Positions 35,437 to 44,490 of a DNA stretch of 64,000 bases are shown one piece after another (the first letter of the stretch is position 1; every line of letters starts with the position of its first letter). A model generated the notes under the pieces. It was not told the DNA's origin, searched no databases, and saw only the letters and a program-made list of their open reading frames with translations. The DNA comes from Flavobacterium celericrescens (GTDB lineage: Bacteria > Bacteroidota > Bacteroidia > Flavobacteriales > Flavobacteriaceae). The position numbers and the translations under genes are program-made. The stretch lies in NCBI RefSeq assembly GCF_011392075.1, contig NZ_JAAJBV010000002.1:310001-374000 (forward strand), read 5' to 3'.

Positions 35437-35449
35437 CAGCACTTATTTT
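35413..35449. terminator. Bidirectional terminator overlapping two stop codons
   Basis: A perfect 16-bp stem (35413-35428 with 35434-35449) around the loop TCAAC. Its left arm is the last coding bases of the serine hydrolase, its right arm reaches the stop of the convergent 59-residue gene. T residues follow on the plus strand. Confidence 0.85.
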
Positions 35450-35628
35450 TATTTTTTTACTTTCTTTTTTGCACTTGTAAGTTTTATAAAAACATACATT
35501 AATATTGCGAACGAAATCAACCTTAATGTTAAATAGACTGCGTCTATTTCATCAAAAGGAATTGCTATTAGAGCCAGTACTAAAGCTGCAATTAGCAACT
35601 TAACCATTTTATATTTTAAAAATTCCAT
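35449..35628 (-). CDS. Small two-helix membrane protein downstream of ftsY
   Basis: A 59-residue ORF with ATG at 35628, 7 bases after the ftsY stop, reading MEFLKYKMVKLLIAALVLAL and ending in a Lys-rich tail (TSAKKKVKK). Two hydrophobic stretches (about 9-23 and 33-50) are separated by an acidic loop (FDEIDAVYL), as in a helical hairpin with a positive C-terminus in the cytoplasm. It fills the whole space between ftsY and the shared terminator with no internal stop, which supports it as a real gene. Its position suggests a link with membrane insertion, but that is inference; I do not recognise a family. Confidence 0.65.
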   Translation of the reverse strand: MEFLKYKMVKLLIAALVLALIAIPFDEIDAVYLTLRLISFAILMYVFIKLTSAKKKVKK

Positions 35629-35634
35629 CAGCTA

Positions 35635-36588
35635 TTATTTAAAAAATGAATCTACAAATTCATACTTATTGAATACTTGCAAATCTTCTATTCCTTCACC
35701 AACACCAATATATTTAACCGGAATTTGAAATTGGTCTGAAATTCCTATCACCACTCCACCTTTTGCAGTTCCGTCTAATTTTGTTACTGCTAAACAAGAT
35801 ACTTCCGTTGCAGCAGTAAACTGTTTTGCTTGTTCAAAAGCATTTTGTCCTGTTGAACCATCTAATACTAGAAGTACATCATTTGGAGTATCTTCTACTA
35901 CTTTTTGCATTACTTTTTTCACTTTAGAAAGTTCGTTCATTAGACCAACTTTGTTGTGCAAACGACCAGCAGTATCAATAATTACAACATCTGCATTTTG
36001 AGCCACGGCACTTTGTAAGGTATCAAATGCCACAGATGCTGGATCACTTCCCATTTGTTGTTTTACTATTGGCACACCTACTCTATCAGCCCATATTTGC
36101 AGTTGATCAATAGCTGCAGCTCTAAAAGTATCTGCGGCACCAAGAACTACTTTATAACCTGCTTTTTTGAATTGATATGCTAATTTTCCAATTGTTGTAG
36201 TTTTTCCAACACCATTAACTCCAACTACCATGATTACGTATGGCTTTTTATTTGTTGGTATTGCAAACTCAGTAGCTTCACCTGAGTTAGTCTCAGATAA
36301 TAAGCTAGCAATTTCTTCACGAAGAATTCCGTTCAATTCATCGGTTCCTAAATATTTATCTTTGGAAACTCGTTCTTCTATTCTTTCAATGATTTTAAGT
36401 GTTGTATTTACACCTACGTCAGAAGACACTAATATTTCTTCTAAGTTATCAAGAACCTCATCGTCAACCTTAGATTTTCCAGCGACAGCTTTAGTAAGTT
36501 TAGAAAAAAACGATGTTTTAGTTTTTTCTAAGCCTTTATCTAAAGTCTCTTTTTTATCAGAAGAGAATATTTTTTTAAAAAAACTCAT
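35635..36588 (-). CDS. ftsY: Signal recognition particle receptor FtsY
   Basis: A 317-residue SRP GTPase. The N helical domain (about 1-100) precedes the G domain with GVNGVGKTTTIGKLA, DTFRAAAIDQLQIW, DTAGRLHNK and TKLDGTAKGG. The long acidic A domain of E. coli FtsY is missing, as usual in Bacteroidota. It docks ribosomes bearing SRP at the inner membrane. A terminator separates it from DUF4295-rpmG-rpmB upstream on the same strand; a 59-residue membrane-protein gene follows closely. Confidence 0.96.
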   Translation of the reverse strand: MSFFKKIFSSDKKETLDKGLEKTKTSFFSKLTKAVAGKSKVDDEVLDNLEEILVSSDVGVNTTLKIIERIEERVSKDKYLGTDELNGILREEIASLLSETNSGEATEFAIPTNKKPYVIMVVGVNGVGKTTTIGKLAYQFKKAGYKVVLGAADTFRAAAIDQLQIWADRVGVPIVKQQMGSDPASVAFDTLQSAVAQNADVVIIDTAGRLHNKVGLMNELSKVKKVMQKVVEDTPNDVLLVLDGSTGQNAFEQAKQFTAATEVSCLAVTKLDGTAKGGVVIGISDQFQIPVKYIGVGEGIEDLQVFNKYEFVDSFFK

Positions 36589-36654
36589 AGAATTTGGTTT
36601 GATTATTTATTCAAGAGATTGACAACATCAAAATCTTAATACAGCAACAAATGT

Positions 36655-36690
36655 AAAAATAAAAAAGCTACTTTCAAACGAAAGTAGCTT
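36655..36690 (-). terminator. Terminator after the DUF4295 gene
   Basis: AAGCTACTTTC and GAAAGTAGCTT form an 11-bp stem with a 4-base loop; the minus strand continues in T residues. Confidence 0.85.
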
Positions 36691-36712
36691 ATCTATATAA
36701 TTGTTTTATGAA

Positions 36713-36865
36713 TTATTTCTTTTTCAAGAATTCATCAACTAATTCAGGAGCCATCACAGATTCAACGAATGTGTAAGCGCCAGTTTTTGGAGACTTAACC
36801 ATTTTAATAGCTTTGGTTAATCTTTTAGAAGCTGTTTGTAAAGTTGCTACGGTTTTCTTTGCCAT
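36713..36865 (-). CDS. DUF4295 family small basic protein
   Basis: A 50-residue ORF starting MAKKTVATLQTASKRLTKAI and ending VDEFLKKK. It is the third gene of an rpmB-rpmG-DUF4295 row, with 8 bases from the rpmG stop, and matches the DUF4295 proteins found at this place in Bacteroidota genomes. Its small size, charge and company with ribosomal proteins L28 and L33 suggest a ribosome-associated role, which is inference. Confidence 0.92.
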   Translation of the reverse strand: MAKKTVATLQTASKRLTKAIKMVKSPKTGAYTFVESVMAPELVDEFLKKK

Positions 36866-36873
36866 GACTTATC

Positions 36874-37056
36874 TTATTTAATTTCTTTATGTACAGTTAC
36901 TCTCTTTAAGATTGGATTAAATTTTTTAATCTCTAATCTATCTGGAGTATTTTTTTTATTTTTTGTAGTAATGTAACGAGATGTTCCAGGAACTCCTGAA
37001 GTTTTGTGCTCTGTACATTCTAAAATAACTTGGATTCTATTACCTTTCTTTGCCAT
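36874..37056 (-). CDS. rpmG: 50S ribosomal protein L33
   Basis: A 60-residue L33 ([21 protein letters not shown], then [16 protein letters not shown]). Only one of the four zinc-ribbon cysteines remains, so it is a zinc-independent form. It is 21 bases after rpmB and 8 bases before DUF4295. Confidence 0.96.
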
Positions 37057-37077
37057 TTTGATATATATTATTGCGGA

Positions 37078-37320
37078 TTATACAGATTTAACAAATCCGT
37101 TTGCTTTTGCATTTTTCAATACAGCAGCAATTCCATTTTTATTAATAGTTTTTAATGCAGCAGTTGAAATTTTCAACGTTACCCATCTATCTTCTTCAGG
37201 AATGTAAAAACGTTTTTTTACTAAGTTAACAGAGAATTTTCTCTTTGTTTTGTTCATAGCGTGAGAAACATTGTTCCCTACCATTGCTCTTTTACCTGTA
37301 AGTTCACAAACTCTTGACAT
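37078..37320 (-). CDS. rpmB: 50S ribosomal protein L28
   Basis: An 80-residue L28 (MSRVCELTGKRAMVGNNVSHAMNK split as the usual N-terminus, then RFYIPEEDRWVTLKISTAALKTI). It starts the small ribosomal-protein operon. A weak -7-like box (TTTCTTTGCACC) lies about 35 bases upstream on the minus strand. Confidence 0.96.
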   Translation of the reverse strand: MSRVCELTGKRAMVGNNVSHAMNKTKRKFSVNLVKKRFYIPEEDRWVTLKISTAALKTINKNGIAAVLKNAKANGFVKSV

Positions 37321-37399
37321 TATTATTCAGCTTTATTTCGTTATCTAAAATCAGGGTGCAAAGAAACAAAATCGATTTCATATACACAACTATCTTTTA

Positions 37400-38647
37400 T
37401 TATTTTTTTAAAAATTCTTTATAAATGAGTTCCAATGCTTTACTAACCGCCCTATCTATTACCTTTTCACGTGGCTGTCCAAAGTTAAACTCCTCAACAA
37501 ACACATCATTTGGGCTTGCAATTGCAATAAAAACTGCTCCTAATTCCGCATCAGCATCACCTTTTAAAGGACCGGCATTTCCTGTCGTAGCAATTGCATA
37601 ATCAGACTTTGTCAGTTTTTGAACACCTAATGCCATTTCTTTAGCTACTTCTGCACTAACCACTCCATATTTATCAATGACTTCCTTTGAAACACCTAAA
37701 ACATCAATTTTAGTTTGAGTAGCATAACTTACCACACTTCCTTTGAAATAATTTGAAGCACCTGGAATTGCAGTCATCAAAGCTGCTATCTTACCACCGG
37801 TACAACTTTCTGCCGTAGCAAGTGTAAGCTTCTTTTCAGTTAAAATTTTCCCTAAAACAACTTCAATAGGTTCGTCTTCATTATAACCCACAATGATTTC
37901 ATGAATTAACAAATCAAGCAATTGTACTTGTTTTTTTATTTCATTTTGAAGGATTTCTTTATCGTTTCCACGAGCTGTTAATCGCAATCTTACTTTTCCT
38001 GGACTTGGTAAATATGCTAATTTTATGAATTCTGGCAAATTATCTTCCCATGCTTCAATTTGCTCAGCTATTAAACTTTCTCCTCTCCCATAGGTCATAA
38101 TTGTTTGATGCACAATGTATGGACGTTCAAACTTTTGTACCAAATTAGGAATCACCTCATTATCAATCAAATATTTCATTTCAAACGGCACTCCTGGCAA
38201 GGAAATAAAAACAGTATTTTCTTTTTCCATCCACATACCTGGTGCAGTTCCGGCTTTATTAAAAAGTACTTTTGCTTTTGTTGGCACCAAAGCTTGTTCT
38301 CTATTTATTTGCGTAATTGGACGCTTATAAAAACCTTCAATAATTTCTTTAACATGAAGCAAAACCGCTTCATCTTCAATTAAAGTATCTTCGAAATAAT
38401 CACAAAATGTTTTTTTAGTAATATCGTCTTTTGTTGGTCCTAATCCACCTGTTATGATGACAACCTCAACCTCATTTTGTAGTTTTTGAAAGGTATTTAA
38501 AATATGCTCCTTGTCATCAGAAATTGATAACATTTCATGTGTAGCAATTCCAATTTTATCTAATGCTTTAGCAATATAAGACGAATTTGTATCTACAATT
38601 TGACCAATAAGAATCTCATCGCCAATAGTTACAATTGTGGCTTTCAT
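37400..38647 (-). CDS. cinA: CinA family nicotinamide-nucleotide amidohydrolase
   Basis: A 415-residue two-domain protein. The N-terminal MoaB/MogA-like domain ([51 protein letters not shown]) is joined to a C-terminal PncC domain ([32 protein letters not shown]). The C-terminal domain deamidates NMN back to nicotinate mononucleotide; the N-terminal one may act on ADP-ribose. The deamidase motif AESCTGG is intact. The Hpt gene lies 31 bases upstream on the same strand. Confidence 0.93.
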   Translation of the reverse strand: MKATIVTIGDEILIGQIVDTNSSYIAKALDKIGIATHEMLSISDDKEHILNTFQKLQNEVEVVIITGGLGPTKDDITKKTFCDYFEDTLIEDEAVLLHVKEIIEGFYKRPITQINREQALVPTKAKVLFNKAGTAPGMWMEKENTVFISLPGVPFEMKYLIDNEVIPNLVQKFERPYIVHQTIMTYGRGESLIAEQIEAWEDNLPEFIKLAYLPSPGKVRLRLTARGNDKEILQNEIKKQVQLLDLLIHEIIVGYNEDEPIEVVLGKILTEKKLTLATAESCTGGKIAALMTAIPGASNYFKGSVVSYATQTKIDVLGVSKEVIDKYGVVSAEVAKEMALGVQKLTKSDYAIATTGNAGPLKGDADAELGAVFIAIASPNDVFVEEFNFGQPREKVIDRAVSKALELIYKEFLKK

Positions 38648-38678
38648 AGGTAATATTTATAGTTTGGGAGTAATTGAT

Positions 38679-39023
38679 TTATAACTTAAAATCTTTTTTG
38701 ATTTCTTTAATTGCTAAATCAATTCTGTCTTTTAAAGATTTATAAACTTCTTTAATTTCTTTTCGTTTTCCTTCAGCTTTTGCCCATGTCATAATCTGAA
38801 TATTTTCTTCATAAGCCATATCCATCCCTAGCAAATCTAATGTTGGTTTAATTTTATGACACGCAGAGTAAGTTCTTGTATAATCTTTTTCTTCAATAGC
38901 AGTCTTAATAGACTTCATTTCGGCTGGTACTTCTTCTAAAAACAAAGTAACAATTTGCAAGGCAAATTCAGTATCATTTTCTGATATTTCATACACTTTT
39001 GCTAAATTATACTGTAGCGCCAT
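38679..39023 (-). CDS. Histidine phosphotransfer (Hpt) protein
   Basis: A 114-residue helical protein from the ATG at 39023, one base after the FAH-family gene stop. The Hpt signature is SACHKIKPTLDLLGM, with His56 as the phosphorylation site; LKG is replaced by IKP. Free Hpt proteins relay phosphate between hybrid kinases and response regulators; the hybrid kinase near 27 kb lacks its own Hpt and could be a partner, which is inference. Confidence 0.85.
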   Translation of the reverse strand: MALQYNLAKVYEISENDTEFALQIVTLFLEEVPAEMKSIKTAIEEKDYTRTYSACHKIKPTLDLLGMDMAYEENIQIMTWAKAEGKRKEIKEVYKSLKDRIDLAIKEIKKDFKL

Positions 39024-39024
39024 A

Positions 39025-39636
39025 TTACTTAATTTGAATTTTAAACATCGATTTATTTTCAATAAAACCCTCTAAAACATCACCTTCAGTAACTTTAGCA
39101 ACACCTTTAGGAGTACCCGTAAAAATAATATCTCCTTTTTTTAAAGTAAAATATTGTGAAACATAAGCAACTAGCTCATCAATTTTCCACAACATTAAAT
39201 CTGTGTTACCAACTTGTACTGATTTTCCATTTGATTTTAACTCAAAGTTAATATTTTCTACAGAAGAAAAATCTTTTTTCGATAAAAAGGCACCAATTAC
39301 CGCTGAATGGTCGAATGACTTCGCTTTTTCCCACGGCAAACCTTTTTCTTTTAACTTAGCCTGAACATCTCTTGCAGTAAAATCGATTCCTAAACCAATT
39401 TCGTCATAATACTTATGCGCAAATTTTGCATCAATATATTTTCCTACCTTACATATTTTTACCAAAATTTCTACTTCATGATGCACATCATCACTAAAAG
39501 CAGGTATGACGAATGGTGTTTTTTTTGGTAGAACCGCAGTATCTGGTTTCATGAAAATTACAGGTTCTGTAGGCTTTTCATTGTTTAATTCCGAAATATG
39601 GTCAACATAATTGCGACCGATGCAGATTATTTTCAT
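39025..39636 (-). CDS. Fumarylacetoacetate hydrolase family enzyme
   Basis: A 203-residue FAH-fold protein of the short FAHD1-like type: KIICIGRNYVDHISELNNEKP, FMKPDTAVL, the metal-binding DDVHHEVEILV, GLGIDFTARDVQ and DIIFTGTPKGVAKV. Members are acylpyruvases or oxaloacetate decarboxylases; the exact substrate is open. It is translationally coupled to the Hpt gene. A hairpin-forming repeat separates it from the exonuclease gene upstream. Confidence 0.92.
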   Translation of the reverse strand: MKIICIGRNYVDHISELNNEKPTEPVIFMKPDTAVLPKKTPFVIPAFSDDVHHEVEILVKICKVGKYIDAKFAHKYYDEIGLGIDFTARDVQAKLKEKGLPWEKAKSFDHSAVIGAFLSKKDFSSVENINFELKSNGKSVQVGNTDLMLWKIDELVAYVSQYFTLKKGDIIFTGTPKGVAKVTEGDVLEGFIENKSMFKIQIK

Positions 39637-39642
39637 AGTTCT

Positions 39643-39705
39643 AGTGATTAGTAAATAGTGAAAAGTAATCAGCGACTATTCACTAATTACTTTTCACTAA
39701 TCACT
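39643..39705 (-). repeat. Intergenic hairpin repeat, AGTGATTAGT/AATAGTGAAA units
   Basis: Units such as AGTGATTAGT and GTGAAAAGTAAT are read forward then inverted (ATTACTTTTCAC, ACTAATCACT), giving a long imperfect stem in the 69-base gap between the exonuclease and FAH-family genes. Confidence 0.7.
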
Positions 39706-40476
39706 CTATTTAGTATTTAACTTTCTTAATTTAATTCCTGTTAAAACTTTCTTGGTGTATAACGGAAAATCAGCATTTTGAATCCAACCAAAATAACCTG
39801 GCTCTTTATCAAAAACATCGTCTACCAAAGCACCTTTGTGTTTTCCGAAGGTAAAAATTTCTTTTCCCTCATTATTTAAAGCAATAAATCCAGCAAAATC
39901 AACTGATTTTTTACGAGTTGTAAATTCAGATAACGATTTCATATCGTTTTCTAAATTTTCATATCTGTCTAATTGAGATTTTAAGATTTCATACGTTGCC
40001 ATCGTATCGGCTTCAGCACTGTGAGCATTTTCTAAACTTTGCCCGCAATAAAATTTGTATGCAGCACTCAAAGTACGCTCTTCCATTTTATGAAAAATAG
40101 TTTGTACATCTACAGAAACTCGGTTTTTCATATCAAAATCGACTTCTGCACGTAATAATTCTTCAGCTAAAAGTGGAATATCAAATCTATCCGAATTAAA
40201 TCCAGCCAAATCAGAATCTTTAATCATATTATGAACTTGAGAAGCTAATTCTTTGAAAGTTGGTTCATTAGCAACTTTTTCATCCGTAATTCCATGTACC
40301 GCTGTAGTTTGTGGCGGAATTGGAATCGTTGGATTTACCAACCAAGTTTTACTTTCTTTATTTCCGTTTGGATATACTTTAAATATTGAGATTTCTACGA
40401 TTCGGTCTCTTGCTACATCAATTCCAGTAGTTTCAAGATCGAAAAAGCAGATTGGGCGTGTTAATTTTAATTCCAT
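39706..40476 (-). CDS. DnaQ-like 3'-5' exonuclease with DUF3820-like tail
   Basis: A 256-residue DEDDh exonuclease: FFDLETTGID (ExoI), GFNSDRFDIPLL (ExoII) and ENAHSAEADTMAT (ExoIII with the catalytic His). The C-terminal 60 residues (FTFGKHKGALVDDVFDKEPGYFGWIQNADFP) match a small DUF3820-type module seen after such exonucleases. It may proofread or degrade single-stranded nucleic acid; it is not clearly the polymerase III epsilon subunit. Confidence 0.92.
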   Translation of the reverse strand: MELKLTRPICFFDLETTGIDVARDRIVEISIFKVYPNGNKESKTWLVNPTIPIPPQTTAVHGITDEKVANEPTFKELASQVHNMIKDSDLAGFNSDRFDIPLLAEELLRAEVDFDMKNRVSVDVQTIFHKMEERTLSAAYKFYCGQSLENAHSAEADTMATYEILKSQLDRYENLENDMKSLSEFTTRKKSVDFAGFIALNNEGKEIFTFGKHKGALVDDVFDKEPGYFGWIQNADFPLYTKKVLTGIKLRKLNTK

Positions 40477-40514
40477 AGCGATTTTATATCCTACAAAGAT
40501 AATTGAAGATTTTT

Positions 40515-41147
40515 TTATTTACTAATTCTTGAAAATTTATAGTAAATAATTAATTCGGCAACCAATAAATTAAAGGTCCAACCTGACCAAGCTGCAATCC
40601 TGTATGCGTCCATTGGCAAAGGTTCAAAAAAGAAAACCAATAGATATTTGAATAATCGAAGTGAAATTGCCGATAATGTCAATGCAAAACTTCGAATGGC
40701 AAATTTTTGATGCTGAATTATCTCTTTTTTCAAAATGAAATACAATGATAGAAACGTAAATAATATCCAAAAAGTAGACAATAATAAAAAAGAAACTTGT
40801 GCAAACATACCGCCATTTGCATAATATGACATTACCAATCCGCTTGGCCCAGAAAATAACAACAGAATTCCAACGTATACTCTGCCTGAAATTCGATGTA
40901 ATTTCATGTGCTTTTTTTGGATGTAATTTGAAAACTGCAATGCTCCAAAAAACATTAAAAATATACTTGTGTACACATGCGTAAAAAAAGCAATTTTGTA
41001 ATGATTTAGAACAATTACTTCTTGTTTAATTCGCAAAAAAGCTACATCTGTATGATAAGGAATATATTGAAGCGTTATCAATAAAAGTAGATATGAAAAA
41101 TAAATATATCCAATCCACAAAAGATATTTTGAATATTTAATCCACAT
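40515..41147 (-). CDS. DUF2306 family membrane protein
   Basis: A 210-residue protein with about five or six membrane helices (roughly 8-28, 52-72, 87-107, 115-140, 150-170, 185-205). HKIAFFTHVYTSIFLMFFGALQF and KLHRISGRVYVGILLLFSGPSGLVM, with histidines, fit DUF2306, a family that may bind haem. The start codon overlaps the upstream lipoprotein stop by one base. Function unknown. Confidence 0.8.
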   Translation of the reverse strand: MWIKYSKYLLWIGYIYFSYLLLLITLQYIPYHTDVAFLRIKQEVIVLNHYKIAFFTHVYTSIFLMFFGALQFSNYIQKKHMKLHRISGRVYVGILLLFSGPSGLVMSYYANGGMFAQVSFLLLSTFWILFTFLSLYFILKKEIIQHQKFAIRSFALTLSAISLRLFKYLLVFFFEPLPMDAYRIAAWSGWTFNLLVAELIIYYKFSRISK

Positions 41148-42097
41148 TATCTTCCAAAAGTATCATAGTATTCTTCCGCATTTTTCTCATAGCGAAGTAG
41201 CAAATCGATGTTTTCCTTTTCGATTTCGGTTAATTCATCTTTAACATCTCCAAAAACAGGCATATACCAATTAAATTGCTCAAAATACATTCGCAATTGC
41301 TTATCGCGAAAAGCAAATCCATGACGTGCAAAAATGGAATTTCTAAGAATAAAAATATCGGCTTTTGATAAATTGGAAACAAAATCAGTCGTTAGCACTT
41401 CATTTGAAGCATTTTTTTCAAACAACTTTTCTGTAGTTGCATAATATTCATTATCAATATATTCTTCAACTTTTCCATCAACGGTGTCAGTTGCATAAAC
41501 ATATTCTTTTGATTTGTCTGTGTCAAAAAAAGTTACATCTAATTCTTGTGCTTTATCATAAACAAAAAGTTTCTTTTTTAAATCAAAATTTCGCTTATAA
41601 ATCTTTAATTCAGACTGTGAATATGCTTCCCAATTTCCTTTTAAAATAGAATCTGTTTTTCTTATTTCTATAATAAACTTTCCGTCAGTTTTTGTTTTTT
41701 TGAACTCATCAACTTCCATTGTAAAACCAGAAGTGTTTTCGGATAACAAACCTTTGAACGGACTAATATTTCCAGCAGAAATCGAATGTCCTATAATAGA
41801 ATCACCTTTAATTTCATCTATCGAAAATGTGATTTTTCTTGTAATTAAATTGGAATACGATTCATTTCCATAAATTGTATCCATTTCTTCATCCGATAAA
41901 TTGGCATCAAAATCACCTACCCAATAACCTAACAAATCTTCTTTTGTGTTTACAACCAAACTATTACTAACCTTTGGTTCTGTAAATTGGATATCTTCAA
42001 AATCTTGTTCAGCAACAAATTTTACATCGTTTTTAATCGCTTCCCTACATCCGAATAAAGAAGAAATAAGCAATAATCCTATTAATTTAAATTTCAT
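41147..42097 (-). CDS. YARHG-domain lipoprotein
   Basis: A 316-residue lipoprotein (lipobox Cys17, SSLFGC). The body is beta-rich and acidic (LLGYWVGDFDANLSDEEMDTIYG). The C-terminal 90 residues form a YARHG domain (ILRNSIFARHGFAFRDKQLRMYFEQFNWYMP), an extracellular module of unknown role. It lies between PPK2 (10 bases) and the DUF2306 gene (1-base overlap), so all three form an operon. Confidence 0.85.
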   Translation of the reverse strand: MKFKLIGLLLISSLFGCREAIKNDVKFVAEQDFEDIQFTEPKVSNSLVVNTKEDLLGYWVGDFDANLSDEEMDTIYGNESYSNLITRKITFSIDEIKGDSIIGHSISAGNISPFKGLLSENTSGFTMEVDEFKKTKTDGKFIIEIRKTDSILKGNWEAYSQSELKIYKRNFDLKKKLFVYDKAQELDVTFFDTDKSKEYVYATDTVDGKVEEYIDNEYYATTEKLFEKNASNEVLTTDFVSNLSKADIFILRNSIFARHGFAFRDKQLRMYFEQFNWYMPVFGDVKDELTEIEKENIDLLLRYEKNAEEYYDTFGR

Positions 42098-42107
42098 ATT
42101 TTGAATA

Positions 42108-42986
42108 CTATTTCGATGTTAACTGCGCTCTATACATTTCAATATTTGCTTTTACTTTTGGATCCAATTCTGGCTCAGTAATATCTTTTAAATTTTCTAA
42201 TGCTTCCCAAATCACTTTAGCTACAATATATCTCGCAACACCTTTATCATCAGCAGGAACTATATACCAAGGAGCAAAATCGGTTGATGTTTTATTAATA
42301 GCTTCTTCATAATATTTCATGTAATCGTCCCAATGTTCGCGCTCTTTTAAATCGCCTGCACTAAATTTCCAATTATCTTCAGGATTTTCTAATCGTTTTA
42401 ACAAGCGTTCTCGTTGTTCTTCTTTACTCATATGAAAATAAAATTTCAAAATTTTAGTTCCATTTTGCGAAATATGCTTTTCAAAATTTATAATTTGTTC
42501 CATTCGATTTTCCCAAAACTGAGGCGTGATGTCTTCAACTTTTTCAATTCCTGGCAAATTTTCAAACAAAATATATTCGGGATGCACTCGCGTTACCAAT
42601 ACATTTTCATAATGTGTGCGATTGAAAACTGCGAATTTCCCTTTTTCAGGCAAAGCTAAATAATGACGCCATAAATAATCGTGTTCTAATTCGGTTGAAT
42701 TGGGTGTTTTAAAACTATGCACCACTACTCCACGCGGATTAAATTCTTTGAAAACTTCTCTAATCAAGCTATCTTTTCCGCTAGTATCCATACCTTGTAA
42801 GCAAATCAAAAAAGCATGACGGTTGTGCGCATACATGGCATCTTGCTTTTTAGAAAGTTTTTTCTGAATTTTATCTAAAGCTAATTCTTCTTGATCTTTA
42901 TCGGTATCAATTGGCAACTTTGTAGTAAAATCAGTCAATTTAACGGCTCCTTTTACCTTAAAATCTTCAATATTTATATTTTCCAT
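42108..42986 (-). CDS. PPK2 family polyphosphate kinase
   Basis: A 292-residue PPK2. Walker A is CLQGMDTSGKDSLIREVF, the lid region has FNRTHYENVLVTRVHPEYI, and KFYFHMSKEEQRERLLKRLENPEDNWKF follows. It transfers phosphate between polyphosphate and nucleotides; the single-domain class can phosphorylate ADP, GDP or AMP, and I cannot tell which. First gene of the PPK2-YARHG-DUF2306 unit, divergent from the 43.1 kb gene. Confidence 0.93.
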   Translation of the reverse strand: MENINIEDFKVKGAVKLTDFTTKLPIDTDKDQEELALDKIQKKLSKKQDAMYAHNRHAFLICLQGMDTSGKDSLIREVFKEFNPRGVVVHSFKTPNSTELEHDYLWRHYLALPEKGKFAVFNRTHYENVLVTRVHPEYILFENLPGIEKVEDITPQFWENRMEQIINFEKHISQNGTKILKFYFHMSKEEQRERLLKRLENPEDNWKFSAGDLKEREHWDDYMKYYEEAINKTSTDFAPWYIVPADDKGVARYIVAKVIWEALENLKDITEPELDPKVKANIEMYRAQLTSK

Positions 42987-43069
42987 TCTAATTTCAATTT
43001 AATAATTGTAAAAATAGTAATTTTAGATGCTATTTAAAGCTTTTAAACCCAAAACACATTTGTAAAAAT

Positions 43070-43891
43070 ATGGAAAAATTTCAACTTCAAATCTTTTTAA
43101 ATATTATCGGAATTGGTTCAGCTTCTGGAATCTTATTTCACAACAATTCATTATTCATTATTTCTGACAACAGCTCCTATTTATATGAATATACAATTGA
43201 TTCAGAAGAGCTACATAAAATTGCTTTAGTAGAAAACCCAAAAGAAAATATTGCTAAAAAAGAAAAATACGATTTTGAATCTATTACTAAAAATGGAAAT
43301 AAACTTTATATTTTCGGTTCGGGTTCTACAAATAATAGAAATCAAATGATGACTTTTTATTTGGAGACCCAAAAAACAAAAAATAGAGATTTGAGTGAAT
43401 TATATGTTCAACTTCGTACGGTGGCTGATTTAAAAGAGGACGAACTAAATATTGAAGGCAGCATTAGTATTGAAAAAACAATGTATTTATTTCAAAGAGG
43501 CAATGGTTCACAGTCTAAAAACGGCATATTTGTTGTTGAAAATGACAAAACACAACCGATTAAATTCCATCCCATTTCACTTCCAAAAATTGAAAACGTA
43601 GAAACCACTTTTACGGATGCCATCAAGGTTCAAGACAAAATTTACTTTCTTGCTTCTGCAGAAGATACAAACTCAACTTATTTAGATGGAGAAGTTTTAG
43701 GTTCATTAGTGGGTGTTTTAAATCTAGAAACATTTGAAGTTGAAAAAACAATAATTATTTCAGACAAGCATAAATTTGAAGGCATCACACTTTACAAGGA
43801 ATCTGAAACCGAATTAAATTTCTTATTATGTGAAGACAATGATACAGAAGTTTTAGAAGCAACTATATATAAATTGACATTAACTAAATAA
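43070..43891 (+). CDS. Cytoplasmic beta-propeller-like protein (DUF6929-like)
   Basis: A 273-residue protein with no signal peptide. Repeating beta-strand patterns (SASGILFHNNSLFIISDNSSYLYEY, KYDFESITKNGNKLYIFGSGS, FTDAIKVQDKIYFLASAED, KFEGITLYKE) suggest a small propeller and recall DUF6929 proteins of flavobacteria. No catalytic residues are recognised. It is divergent from PPK2 and is followed by the ECF sigma promoter region, so it is probably not in the sigma operon. Confidence 0.7.
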   Translation: MEKFQLQIFLNIIGIGSASGILFHNNSLFIISDNSSYLYEYTIDSEELHKIALVENPKENIAKKEKYDFESITKNGNKLYIFGSGSTNNRNQMMTFYLETQKTKNRDLSELYVQLRTVADLKEDELNIEGSISIEKTMYLFQRGNGSQSKNGIFVVENDKTQPIKFHPISLPKIENVETTFTDAIKVQDKIYFLASAEDTNSTYLDGEVLGSLVGVLNLETFEVEKTIIISDKHKFEGITLYKESETELNFLLCEDNDTEVLEATIYKLTLTK

Positions 43892-43900
43892 TTTTTACTT

Positions 43901-43954
43901 CCCTCCCAACCTTTTGTGAAATTTTATGCTCTATATAAAAAAGCAAGTTTACCA
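43901..43954 (+). promoter_or_regulatory. Putative ECF-type autoregulated promoter of the sigma operon
   Basis: CCCTCCCAACCTTTT contains AACC, the common -35 core of Bacteroidota ECF promoters, about 35 bases before a plausible start site and 45 bases before the ATG at 43955. A -10 element is not clear. Confidence 0.45.
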
Positions 43955-44488
43955 ATGGATGTAAAACACATACAAGGCTGCCGAAAACAACACCGCGAAG
44001 CACAACGCTTGGTGTATGAAACTATGGCGCCAAAACTCTATCGTTTGTGTAAACGGTATTTAAAAAAGGAGGAAGAAATTGAAGAAGTATTGGCCGATGC
44101 TTTTTTTACCATATTCACAAAAATAGAACAACTAAAAGAAGACTTGGCTTTTGAAGCTTGGGCACGAAAAATAACGGTGAACAATTGCCTTTTACAGATT
44201 AAAAAGAACATCAACTTTAATTTGTATTTAGAAGATGTGAGCTACAATTCGCAACCCTTAGCCGACGAAGTTACTGATTTAGAGGAAGAAGATTTGCTCA
44301 ATTTACTGAATTACATTCCCGATGGATGCCAAACGATTTTTAATTTGTTTGTGATTGAAGGCTATTCGCACAAAGAAATTGCAGAACAATTAGGTATTAG
44401 CGAAGGCACATCAAAATCGCAATTGAATGCGGCGAAAAGTAAATTAAAAGAATTGGTAAGAACTTTTTATTATCAAAAAGCAAAATAG
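43955..44488 (+). CDS. ECF-type RNA polymerase sigma factor
   Basis: A 177-residue sigma-70 family protein from ATG 43955; the in-frame GTG at 43916 falls inside the likely promoter. Region 2 is YETMAPKLYRLCKRYLKKEEEIEEVLADAFFTIFTKI and region 4 is IPDGCQTIFNLFVIEGYSHKEIAEQLGISEGTSKSQLNAAKSKLKELV. It redirects RNA polymerase on envelope signals. The next gene starts 2 bases after its stop and encodes its anti-sigma. Confidence 0.9.
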   Translation: MDVKHIQGCRKQHREAQRLVYETMAPKLYRLCKRYLKKEEEIEEVLADAFFTIFTKIEQLKEDLAFEAWARKITVNNCLLQIKKNINFNLYLEDVSYNSQPLADEVTDLEEEDLLNLLNYIPDGCQTIFNLFVIEGYSHKEIAEQLGISEGTSKSQLNAAKSKLKELVRTFYYQKAK

Positions 44489-44490
44489 TC

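Noticed and set aside
43916-43954. GTG start extending the ECF sigma factor by 13 residues
   Set aside because: The extension lies in the likely promoter (AACC element) and does not match the family N-terminus.
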